Below, in pieces: positions 7,188 to 13,612 of a stretch of 13,612 nt of DNA. Made by a program: the position numbers and the translations under genes. Location: positions 1 through 13,612 of the forward strand of contig CAYUNR010000041.1 of assembly GCA_964446295.1 (NCBI GenBank), read 5' to 3'. The notes below the pieces were generated by a model. The model was not told where the DNA came from. It saw only the letters and a program-made list of their open reading frames with translations, and made no database searches. The first letter of the stretch is position 1. Every line of letters starts with the position of its first letter. Source of the DNA: CAITNM01 sp964446295 (GTDB lineage: Bacteria > Pseudomonadota > Alphaproteobacteria > Paracaedibacterales > CAITNM01).

Positions 7188-7647
7188 ACTCACCACATTC
7201 TTATGGCGGTTCATCTTTTTTGCATGCTGCAACGTTTTCGATGCATTTATCCTTTTTCAAGGCATAGGATTACGCTTACAAACAGCATTGATAGTTCTGT
7301 ATCGCTGGGTACTGTATACTCCCAGCCCTGGAGATTTTCTAATCTTTATAGTTTTTGGATTTTTTTGGGATGCAATTTACCATCTACCTTTTGGATTTCA
7401 TAGTTTTTTGATGCTAACTGCAAGCATTGTACTGCACACGCAAAAACGTTACCTTCAAGTTAATCACCAATATATGCGCTGGCTTGTTTTTTTAGGAGTG
7501 CTTATTTTGGTGGACCAAGTTGAATACGCATTGCACTTGCTATTAGGGCAGCAAATTGTTTATTCATTTATACTTACTTTAAGTATCATGCTAACTTTTT
7601 CCTTGTATCCCTTTGTCTTTAAGTTTTTGCAACACTATGATAGATGA
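7168..7647 (+). CDS. mreD: Rod shape-determining protein MreD
   Basis: Small integral membrane component of the elongasome that works with MreC. It has 159 residues, the usual MreD size, with about five hydrophobic segments and few charges, including the conserved-type stretch FGFFWDAIYHLPFGFHSFLM (Asp-containing, typical of MreD). Sequence conservation in this family is low, so the call rests on hydropathy, length, that motif and the position between mreC and the PBP2 gene. The ATG lies inside the mreC end (20-nt overlap) and the stop overlaps the start of PBP2 by 11 nt, so translation is probably coupled along mreC-mreD-mrdA. Confidence 0.87.
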   Translation: MTTWQLKLTTFLWRFIFFACCNVFDAFILFQGIGLRLQTALIVLYRWVLYTPSPGDFLIFIVFGFFWDAIYHLPFGFHSFLMLTASIVLHTQKRYLQVNHQYMRWLVFLGVLILVDQVEYALHLLLGQQIVYSFILTLSIMLTFSLYPFVFKFLQHYDR

Positions 7648-9436
7648 GTCCTTTAGTCATGTTTTTAAACGCAGAAGCTTTATTTTAGGCTTAGGTAAGG
7701 GCATACTTTTGACTGGGTTGCTTGGAAGACTGATTCATTTACAGATTTTCAATCGAGATTACTATAGAACTCTTGCTGATCGTAATCGTATTCAAACTCG
7801 TCTCATTGCGCCGCCAAGAGGACAAATTATTGATAATACCGGAAAAGTCTTAGCAATTAATCAAAATATTTATCGCTGTTTAATGACCCCTGATGCAAAT
7901 ATAAATGTTGAAACTGAGATTAGCATTTTGCAATCTCTGTTAAATTTAAGCACAGAACACGCAAAAGAACTGAAAAAGCAGCTTACTCAGCAATCAAAAA
8001 TTGCATCCATCGTTAAAGAAAGCCTTACTTGGGAAGAGATGGCGGCACTTCAATTAAAACTTCCTGATTTACCAGGATTGCTCATAGAAAAGTCTCAAAT
8101 AAGACAATACATGTATCCAGAAATTTTATGTCATACAATTGGGTATGTAGCACAAGCTTCCCAAAAAGATTTAGATGAATATAACGTTGAGCCCATTCCC
8201 GGACTACGCATAGGAAAAAGCGGATTAGAAAAAACATACCAAAATACTCTTAATGGAAAACCAGGAATGCAGCGCGTGGAAGTTAATGCAAGGCGACGCA
8301 TTGTCCGAATTATTGATCACACCTCGCCAAAAATTGGACAAGATTTGCACACAACTATAAATATTGCACTTCAAGAAAAAATCATTCAGATTCTAGAGCC
8401 TTATCGAAATGCCAACGTAGTCGTTATGGATGTCCATACAGGCGCTATAAGAGCTATGGTTTCCAAACCTGGATATGATAGCAATCTTTTTGTGTCAGGT
8501 ATAAAAAAAGATGACTGGAAAAATCTTTTAACTCACGAAGACAAACCACTTATTAACAAAACTCTTGCTGGACAATATCCCCCTGGATCCATTTTTAAAA
8601 TGATAGTAGCTTTAGCTGCCCTCAATGAAGGTATTGTCGATCAAGAAAGCCATATACATTGCCCTGGACACTATAATCTAGGAAACAATCGTATTCATTG
8701 CTGGACGTGGAAGAATGGAGGTCATGGGACAGTCAACCTGGAGAGAGCCATTGCGGAATCATGTGATGTCTATTTTTATCATTTAGCTTTAAAAATCGGC
8801 TCCTTAAAAATGGTTGAAATGGCTTCCCGTTTTGAACTCGGTCAACTAACGGGTATTGAACTAAGTGGTGAAAAAAAAGGATTAATTCCAAGTCCTGAAT
8901 GGGCAAAGTTTCGCAAAGGATTTTTCAAACAAAAAGGGCAGGCCTTAAATATTTCAATTGGACAAGGAGTCATTCTTTCCACACCATTACAAATGGCACG
9001 AATGATTGCCATGCTGGTCAACGGAGGGAAAATTATCACTCCTCATTTAGTAAAAACTGAAGTCATTCATCCAGAAAAATTTGTTGAGGGAATTGAGCCT
9101 CATTGGCTGGAGTGGATCCAACAAGCGATGAATAAAGTTGTTAATGATCCAAAGGGAACAGCTCACAGAGCAAATCCAAATTTAAATGATTGGAGCTTTG
9201 GGGGCAAATCAGGAAGTGCTCAAGTTTGCCGCATTACAATGCAACAACGTGCTGATGGAACTTATAAAGATTTACCCTACCATTTAAAAGACCATGCTAT
9301 TTTTGTTGGTTATGCACCTATAGAAAAACCACAACATGCTGTAAGTGTTGTGATTGAACATGGTGTAAGTGGTGGTGGGGTTGCAGGTCCTGTCGCAGGT
9401 CAAATTTTGCAAGCAGCAAGACACCTATATGTTTGA
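7637..9436 (+). CDS. mrdA: Penicillin-binding protein 2 (elongation transpeptidase)
   Basis: Class B PBP that cross-links new lateral-wall peptidoglycan made by RodA. From ATG 7637 it has 599 residues: a basic cytoplasmic tail (KRR), one membrane anchor at about 14-36, the pedestal domain beginning RLIAPPRGQIIDNTGKVLA, and a transpeptidase domain with SIFK (nucleophile Ser318, Lys321, in QYPPGSIFKM), SCD (375-377) and KSG (524-526, in GGKSGSAQV). The third motif is KSG where most relatives have KTG, a conservative change. ATG 7637 is preferred over a TTG 8 codons upstream because it sits at the mreD stop in the usual overlapping way; no strong Shine-Dalgarno sequence is present at either. The 3' end overlaps rodA by 8 nt. 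It is the target of mecillinam-type beta-lactams in relatives. Confidence 0.95.
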   Translation: MIDESFSHVFKRRSFILGLGKGILLTGLLGRLIHLQIFNRDYYRTLADRNRIQTRLIAPPRGQIIDNTGKVLAINQNIYRCLMTPDANINVETEISILQSLLNLSTEHAKELKKQLTQQSKIASIVKESLTWEEMAALQLKLPDLPGLLIEKSQIRQYMYPEILCHTIGYVAQASQKDLDEYNVEPIPGLRIGKSGLEKTYQNTLNGKPGMQRVEVNARRRIVRIIDHTSPKIGQDLHTTINIALQEKIIQILEPYRNANVVVMDVHTGAIRAMVSKPGYDSNLFVSGIKKDDWKNLLTHEDKPLINKTLAGQYPPGSIFKMIVALAALNEGIVDQESHIHCPGHYNLGNNRIHCWTWKNGGHGTVNLERAIAESCDVYFYHLALKIGSLKMVEMASRFELGQLTGIELSGEKKGLIPSPEWAKFRKGFFKQKGQALNISIGQGVILSTPLQMARMIAMLVNGGKIITPHLVKTEVIHPEKFVEGIEPHWLEWIQQAMNKVVNDPKGTAHRANPNLNDWSFGGKSGSAQVCRITMQQRADGTYKDLPYHLKDHAIFVGYAPIEKPQHAVSVVIEHGVSGGGVAGPVAGQILQAARHLYV

Positions 9437-10529
9437 TATTAGGCGCCTATTTCATGTAAACCGCACTGTTCTAGGCGTAATTATAGCTATTGTTTTTATC
9501 GGGCTTATCACCTTATTTTCAGCGGCAAATGGCAGCATACATCCTTGGGTTATAAAACAGCTTTTAAGATTTTTACTGGGGTTAATTATTTTCGGCGTAA
9601 TTGTAGCAAGTGATTCTAGATGGTGGTCACAACACGCTTATTCAATTTATGCCGTTGTTTTGGTCATGCTTATACTGGTTGAGCTTATGGGATTTGTGGG
9701 CATGGGAGCTCAACGATGGCTTGATTTGTATATATTTAACCTACAGCCTTCTGAGCTTATGCGTGTAGCTCTTATTTTGGCATTAGCTCGCTATTTTAGT
9801 TTCTTAGAAGCAGATGAAGTTCAGCGTTTTAAAAATTTAATTCTTCCATTGATGCTAATCTGCGTTCCAATGCTTTTAGCTATGCGGCAGCCTGACCTCG
9901 GCACAGCAATACTATTACTAAGCTCTGGACTTGCTATATTTTTTGTAAGTGGTGTGCCCTGGTGGTTTTTCACTGCAGGATTTGTAACAGTACTTTGTGC
10001 TGTGCCCATTTTATGGAATTTTTTATACGATTATCAAAAAAAGAGAATTCTTGTATTTTTAAATCCGGAAAGCGACCCTACGCATGCTGGATATCATATT
10101 TCACAATCAAAAATCGCCTTAGGATCAGGAGGGTTTACTGGAAAAGGCTGGCTTAAGGGCACGCAAAGTCATTTGAATTTTTTACCTGAAAAGCAGACGG
10201 ATTTTATTTTCACGATGTTTGCCGAAGAATTTGGTCTGATAGGCTGTTTAATTGTTATTAGTTTATTTTGCATATTGTTTTTTTGGGGTTACACAGTTGC
10301 TGATCATACAAGATCAAAATTTGGAAAGTTAGTAGCGATTGGAATAACCACAACTTTATTTTTGTATGTATTCATTAACATTGCTATGGTCATGGGACTT
10401 TTACCTGTTGTGGGCGTACCCTTACCGTTTATGTCATACGGAGGAACAGCCATGATAACCTTAATGCTCAGCATGGGATTATTATCTAGCATTTCAATTC
10501 CCAGAGTCAGGAAAGGCATAAGGTCATGA
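9429..10529 (+). CDS. rodA: Peptidoglycan glycosyltransferase RodA (SEDS family)
   Basis: Inner-membrane SEDS glycosyltransferase that polymerises lipid II and pairs with PBP2. The 366 residues from ATG 9429 match the family's length and contain about ten membrane helices. Visible family features are QRWLDLYIFNLQPSELMRVALILALARYF, where Gln-Pro-Ser-Glu precedes the helix, MRQPDLGTAILLL with the Asp of the catalytic region, the extracytoplasmic loop with LPEKQTDFIFTMFAEEFG, and the C-terminal signature LLPVVGVPLPFMSYGG. A reading frame open further upstream to 9369 lies inside mrdA; the ATG at 9429, overlapping the mrdA stop by 8 nt, gives the normal N-terminus. The stop overlaps the methyltransferase start (ATGA). 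Confidence 0.96.
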   Translation: MFDIRRLFHVNRTVLGVIIAIVFIGLITLFSAANGSIHPWVIKQLLRFLLGLIIFGVIVASDSRWWSQHAYSIYAVVLVMLILVELMGFVGMGAQRWLDLYIFNLQPSELMRVALILALARYFSFLEADEVQRFKNLILPLMLICVPMLLAMRQPDLGTAILLLSSGLAIFFVSGVPWWFFTAGFVTVLCAVPILWNFLYDYQKKRILVFLNPESDPTHAGYHISQSKIALGSGGFTGKGWLKGTQSHLNFLPEKQTDFIFTMFAEEFGLIGCLIVISLFCILFFWGYTVADHTRSKFGKLVAIGITTTLFLYVFINIAMVMGLLPVVGVPLPFMSYGGTAMITLMLSMGLLSSISIPRVRKGIRS

Positions 10530-11215
10530 GCCTAGATATTATCGATCTAAAGGAATTTTATAGATCTCCCTTGTCAAAAATAGTAATTGATACTATCCAA
10601 AAAATGCTAAAAAGCTTGCGACAAACAGGCAATAGAACTTTGTTTGTAGGATTTGGCGCTCCTTTTGCTAACCAAACTCAAAATGAAATCCTACTGATGC
10701 AAGCGCATTTAGGTGTTTTGGCTTGGCCAGATAGCCAAAATAATCGGGCAGTATTGTGTTACGAAAATGACTGGGCATTCACGGATCATCTTTTCGATGA
10801 AATTATTCTTATTCACGGCCTAGAACACACTCAACATGCTGATAACCTTCTTCAAGAGTGCTATAGGTGTTTGCGCCCGGAAGGACGTCTTATAGTTATT
10901 GTGCCGAATAGACGCGGGATCTGGGTGCGTAGTGACAGAACACCATTTGGTTTTGGGCAACCATACACACTAACTCAGCTCTCAAATATTCTTAAAAAAA
11001 GTGAATTTATCCCCGTTGAAGTAGTGCGAGGGCTTTATAATTTCCCTTCTTCTACCCGGTTAGGAAATTTGGGATCGTGGCTATTTGAATGTATTGCGAC
11101 AAGAACATTACAAAAATTTAGCGGTCTTGTTGGGGTATCCGCTATCAAACGTGTTTATGCTGGAGTTTCTATTAAAAAAAGTAAAAAAGAACAACGCATT
11201 GCTGTTCCCTGTTAG
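10526..11215 (+). CDS. Class I SAM-dependent methyltransferase
   Basis: A 229-residue soluble protein of the methyltransferase type 11-like group. A Rossmann-type order is visible: motif I region TLFVGFGAPF (38-47) is degenerate compared with the common VLDLGCGTG; the stretch FDEIILIHGLEHTQHADNLLQECYRCLRPEGRLIVIVPNRRG (about 90-130) matches the core that follows the SAM pocket in this group (D-x-I/V...H-x-LEH...L-x-x-C/A-x-R-x-L-x-P-x-G-x-L). The C-terminus ends in a basic tail (KKSKKEQR). The substrate is unknown. It starts inside the rodA stop (ATGA) with AAGG just ahead, so it is translated with the elongasome genes, which hints at a role in wall or envelope metabolism but does not prove one. 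Its stop overlaps the end of the convergent def gene. Confidence 0.8.
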   Translation: MSLDIIDLKEFYRSPLSKIVIDTIQKMLKSLRQTGNRTLFVGFGAPFANQTQNEILLMQAHLGVLAWPDSQNNRAVLCYENDWAFTDHLFDEIILIHGLEHTQHADNLLQECYRCLRPEGRLIVIVPNRRGIWVRSDRTPFGFGQPYTLTQLSNILKKSEFIPVEVVRGLYNFPSSTRLGNLGSWLFECIATRTLQKFSGLVGVSAIKRVYAGVSIKKSKKEQRIAVPC

Positions 11216-11952
11216 CTTTCTTGCCTACTCTGTAGAAAAGCAGATGATGCCATGACTGCTTCTGTAAAACCAAAAGTCCGCATGTGCTTTTCTTTTATCC
11301 GCAAAGGGAATAAGACGCCATCCAAATGATCAAGCTCGTGTTGCACAACTCGTGCATGAAAGCCTGACGCCTTACGTACACAAATATTTCCTTCAAGATC
11401 TGTGTACTGATACTCAACATCTGTATATCTAAGCACTTGTCCCAGCATTCCAGGAACTGATAGACACCCTTCCCATTCAAGGTTTTGCTCATCACTTAAG
11501 GGTTTATAACTTGGATTAATCAAGACTTGCATAGGAATAGTCACACCATCTGTTTTATAACGAGGATGCTTAGCTGGCACTTCAAACATTACAATACGCC
11601 TTAAAATACCAATTTGAGGAGCAGCAAGACCGACATTACCCATGCCTTGTGTTGCTTGCTTCATTAGCTGTAGTGTTTGGTGCGCCAAAGACATTTCTAA
11701 AGGCAACACAAATGGCTGTGAGACTTGATACAACCTTGGGTCACCCAAACGTAAAAATTGAAAAGATGGCTGCTTATTGTCAGATTTTTGCATTATCTCC
11801 CCCAACTTTGTCGATACTAATCTTTTGCTTGATCCAGGTAAATAGCGACGCAAACTTGCTACTTCAAGCAAGCTACTTACAGAGGCACACATATCAGTCG
11901 AGCACACAAAAAACATGCATACGTAAGCAAGAACTCTCGTTCCACCAGTCAC
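11212..11952 (-). CDS. def: Peptide deformylase with N-terminal extension
   Basis: Removes the formyl group from the initiator Met of nascent proteins, using a catalytic metal. All three motifs are intact: GNVGLAAPQIG (105-115), EGCLSV (161-166, Cys metal ligand) and QHELDHLDG (204-212, two His ligands and catalytic Glu), numbered from the GTG at 11952. The sequence resembles the Def2-like group (LRLGDPRLYQVSQP near the start, GFHARVVQHELDHL). The usual family N-terminus corresponds to ATG 11793 (193 residues), preceded by GGGGGAG only 3 nt away. The GTG at 11952 adds 53 residues with a hydrophobic, Cys-rich stretch (RVLAYVCMFFVC); it has GGAGG at 11960-11964 with ideal 7-nt spacing and a promoter-like sequence just upstream, so I extend the gene to it, with about even confidence. 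The 3' end overlaps the convergent methyltransferase by 4 nt. Confidence 0.88.
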   Translation of the reverse strand: MTGGTRVLAYVCMFFVCSTDMCASVSSLLEVASLRRYLPGSSKRLVSTKLGEIMQKSDNKQPSFQFLRLGDPRLYQVSQPFVLPLEMSLAHQTLQLMKQATQGMGNVGLAAPQIGILRRIVMFEVPAKHPRYKTDGVTIPMQVLINPSYKPLSDEQNLEWEGCLSVPGMLGQVLRYTDVEYQYTDLEGNICVRKASGFHARVVQHELDHLDGVLFPLRIKEKHMRTFGFTEAVMASSAFLQSRQES

Positions 11953-11988
11953 GACCCTACCTCCGCTACGACCTTGTATCTGTGCCTA

Positions 11989-12017
11989 CGAATAATCTCA
12001 TATATAGAGGTTGTCAA
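11989..12017 (-). promoter_or_regulatory. Candidate promoter of def
   Basis: On the minus strand a perfect TTGACA (12012-12017) is followed after 17 nt by TATTCG (11989-11994), a weaker -10. A start near 11982 would leave about 30 nt before the GTG at 11952, but about 190 nt before the alternative ATG at 11793. It lies directly downstream of the obg remnant. Confidence 0.45.
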
Positions 12018-12029
12018 GAATCAAGTTTA

Positions 12030-12173
12030 TTAATCCACCTCAGGATCTGACTCAATGTTAATAAGAGCTGTAACGACATCATGCACTCCAGCATTTGAAA
12101 CGCCAGATATAGTAATAAATTTTGACAACACTAGCTTGAGTGCAGCATCTATCAGATGTAACATGAGCTCATT
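12030..12173 (-). pseudogene. Degenerate second copy of the obg 3' end
   Basis: The minus strand encodes SGVSNAGVHDVVTALINIES... and then DPEVD and a stop, matching the end of Obg at the right edge (SGISKAGVHDVVTTLMNIVK...GPDLD). 24 bases are identical between 12069-12092 and 13448-13471. Further upstream LHLIDA corresponds to LNKIDA, but about 15 codons between that point and the conserved end are missing, the Lys-Ala-Ser segment appears only in another frame, and an in-frame TAG precedes it. An intact frame of 44 codons (ATG 12162-12164 to TAA 12030-12032) remains, but it has no G domain. Best read as the displaced or duplicated tail of obg, not a working gene. No ribosome binding site is seen. 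What lies between this and the true obg end is two accessory genes. Confidence 0.75.
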
Positions 12174-12191
12174 CTAAAATGAGTAAAATAA

Positions 12192-12647
12192 ATGCATATA
12201 CATACTGAAATAACCATAAATTCCCCTGTGCCACAAATTTGGAATACTTTGACTAATTTTGCTGACTACCCAAAATGGAATCCAAACATAGAGGTAATTC
12301 ATAGACATGATGATCAATACCTCATTGTCATTAAGAATCCTGGCGATAAAGCAATGAAATTTCCTGCAAAGCTTTATATGAAGCAGAACAAAGAACTTCG
12401 TTGGCGTGGAAGGATATTTGGATTGCCAGGAGTTTTCACAGGTATTCACTGTTTCAAGCTCACACAAATTAGTGTAAATGAGACAAAATTAGCTCATTAT
12501 GAACATTTTTCTGGAATTTTCGCCTTATTAATATGGCCATTCATAAAAAATAAAACACTAAACAATTTCATTAAGATCAATGCTGCGCTTAAAAAATTTG
12601 TTGAAAAACAAGAAAAAATTAGCACTGATGATAGCAAATTACTTTGA
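12192..12647 (+). CDS. SRPBCC (START-like/polyketide cyclase) domain protein
   Basis: A 151-residue single-domain protein. The beginning MHIHTEITINSPVPQIWNTLTNFADYPKWNPNI is the standard opening of the SRPBCC fold: a first strand, the helix with P-x-x-x-W-x-x-L-x-D/N-F, and Y-P-x-W-N-P. Later comes RWRGRIFGLPGVFTGIHCFKL, like the GxLPGLFxGxHxFxL core of the COG4891 type. Such proteins bind a hydrophobic ligand in a cavity; the ligand here is unknown. The ATG has no Shine-Dalgarno sequence. It is the only plus-strand gene between def and obg and overlaps the convergent HAD gene by 9 nt at the 3' end. With the HAD gene it lies between the two copies of the obg tail, which suggests acquisition as cargo. 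Confidence 0.82.
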   Translation: MHIHTEITINSPVPQIWNTLTNFADYPKWNPNIEVIHRHDDQYLIVIKNPGDKAMKFPAKLYMKQNKELRWRGRIFGLPGVFTGIHCFKLTQISVNETKLAHYEHFSGIFALLIWPFIKNKTLNNFIKINAALKKFVEKQEKISTDDSKLL

Positions 12648-13379
12648 AACTATATCTATAAGATCTCTTGGTTTGTCGATAATAGCTTTAGGATTAGAAG
12701 ACTCCAATAATTTTTTTGAATGAAAACCCCATGTTACAGCAATTGATTGAACATTTGCTTCATTTGCTGCTTTAACATCACGAGCTTCATCGCCGACATA
12801 AAAAATCGTTTCGGCCCCAAGCTGGTCTTTTATAAGCTTAAGATTTTTTGCTTTCCCAAACATACCACTACCAGAAAAAATAAACTGAAAACCACCAAGG
12901 TCATTATTTTTTAGAAACACACTAACAATTTCTTGTGAATTTGACGTTAAAATTCCGACAGTAATGCCTTTGCTAATTAGCTCCTCAATAGTTTCTTTAA
13001 TTCCTTTATATAGTTTCAGTGTAGGAATTAATTGTTTCATATTGCTTTTGAGGTGATATACAACAACAGGCATTTTCCAGAAATTTACGCCATGCTTTTT
13101 AAAGATATACTCTGTTTCATAATTGTGTATGTCTTCTAAATCTTCGTTGCCAACCTTAGTAAGGTTGTAATATGAAGCAATTCCATTAAAAGCTTGAATG
13201 AACTGATGAAATGAGTCGCAAATTACTCCATCAAAATCAAAAATAACAACAGTATTATTAGTTGGATTTATAGACCCACTTATTTCTCTTTTGGTTAATT
13301 CAGAACATCCAAACCAACCAATGCTCGCTATTAAAACTAATAACACAAAAATATTTTTGAAAAATTTACGATTTTTCAT
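12639..13379 (-). CDS. HAD-superfamily phosphatase with signal or lipoprotein N-terminus
   Basis: A 246-residue protein with the HAD motifs FDFDGVICDS (Asp48, Asp50), LTSN (motif II, Thr145/Ser146), a Lys around 176-178 in GKAKN and YVGDEARD (motif IV, 195-201). The cap and order resemble Gph-type subfamily IA phosphatases, usually cytosolic. Here a basic start (MKNRKFFKN) and hydrophobic core FVLLVLIASIGWFGC precede the domain: either a lipoprotein signal with Cys25 (the -3/-2 residues W-F are atypical) or a membrane anchor, so the enzyme would act in the periplasm. AAGGA lies 11 nt upstream of the ATG. It is 26 nt downstream of obg on the same strand and could be co-transcribed. It is more A/T-rich than the neighbouring mre genes and sits between the duplicated obg ends, consistent with transfer. 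Confidence 0.82.
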   Translation of the reverse strand: MKNRKFFKNIFVLLVLIASIGWFGCSELTKREISGSINPTNNTVVIFDFDGVICDSFHQFIQAFNGIASYYNLTKVGNEDLEDIHNYETEYIFKKHGVNFWKMPVVVYHLKSNMKQLIPTLKLYKGIKETIEELISKGITVGILTSNSQEIVSVFLKNNDLGGFQFIFSGSGMFGKAKNLKLIKDQLGAETIFYVGDEARDVKAANEANVQSIAVTWGFHSKKLLESSNPKAIIDKPRDLIDIVSK

Positions 13380-13405
13380 TTAAGCATTTTTCCTTAAAGA
13401 CACTA

Positions 13406-13612
13406 TCAATCTAGATCAGGGCCTGGCTTTACAATGTTCATAAGAGTTGTAACGACATCATGCACTCCAGCTTTTGAGATACCTGAAATAGCAAATACTT
13501 TTTTACCTGAAGCTTTTTCAAGCTCTTTTCTTTTTTCTTCTATTTCTTCTTCATCAAGTGCATCAATTTTATTTAATGCAAGCACCTCTGGTTTATCAAC
13601 CAAACCTTCTAG
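13406..13612 (-). CDS. obg: GTPase Obg/CgtA, C-terminal part
   Basis: Only the last 68 or so codons are in the window; the gene continues past the right edge. The visible part holds the G4 motif NKID in KPEVLALNKIDALDEEE, an acidic/basic helix (EIEEKRKELEKA) and the G5-like SGIS in VFAISGISKAGVHDVVTTL, then a short tail ending PGPDLD. This is the end of the Obg G domain; the protein is an essential ribosome-associated GTPase in large-subunit assembly and stress signalling. The frame has no break up to the edge, so the first residue here is not the start. A degenerate second copy of this end lies at 12030-12173. Confidence 0.88.
   Translation of the reverse strand, partial: LEGLVDKPEVLALNKIDALDEEEIEEKRKELEKASGKKVFAISGISKAGVHDVVTTLMNIVKPGPDLD

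Noticed and set aside
7613..7636. TTG start adding 8 residues to PBP2
   Set aside because: ATG 7637 sits at the mreD stop, as elsewhere in this operon, and the added residues have no family counterpart.
9369..9428. Upstream ATG adding 20 residues to RodA
   Set aside because: It lies within mrdA coding sequence; the ATG at 9429 gives the normal RodA N-terminus and the typical short overlap.
11649..12050. Plus-strand frame of 133 codons across the 5' part of def
   Set aside because: Antisense to def motifs; no ribosome binding site and no recognisable protein.

Overview
The window is AT-rich, gene-dense bacterial DNA. Its core is a complete rod-shape/elongasome operon in the order mreB-mreC-mreD-PBP2-rodA, followed by a methyltransferase gene. 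The AT bias, the Obg and MreB sequences, the orphan secretin and several lineage-looking secreted proteins suggest an alphaproteobacterium, perhaps a host-associated one of the Holosporales/Rickettsiales kind. That placement is inference; there is no rRNA or other decisive marker here.

Layout. (1) 1-1506, minus strand: two secreted proteins without recognised families. The first runs off the left edge, starts at GTG 603 and ends in 21-residue His/Glu-rich tandem repeats. (2) 1673-3963, plus: a lipoprotein secretin of the MshL/PilN/GspD superfamily that starts at TTG and overlaps an HAD phosphatase by ATGA. (3) 3979-5235, plus: a 19-codon leader ORF ending in a run of valine codons, a GC hairpin with a T tract, then a BrnQ branched-chain amino acid transporter. 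This looks like an amino-acid-sensing attenuator. (4) 5309-11215, plus: mreB, mreC, mreD, mrdA (PBP2), rodA and a class I methyltransferase, mostly with overlapping ends. MreB filaments, MreC/MreD, the RodA glycosyltransferase and the PBP2 transpeptidase together build the lateral cell wall. (5) 11212-11952, minus: peptide deformylase, with its 3' end overlapping the methyltransferase stop and an unusual N-terminal extension. (6) 12030-13612: the 3' end of obg enters from the right on the minus strand, and a second, degenerate copy of that 3' end lies about 1.4 kb away next to def. Between the two copies are an SRPBCC-domain gene and an HAD phosphatase with a signal sequence. The arrangement looks like an insertion at the 3' end of obg.

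Most notable points: the valine leader/attenuator in front of brnQ; the duplicated, decayed obg 3' end bracketing two accessory genes; the secreted His/Glu repeat protein; and the deformylase with a promoter and strong ribosome binding site placed for a 53-residue N-terminal extension. No tRNA, rRNA, CRISPR array, transposase or integrase was seen.
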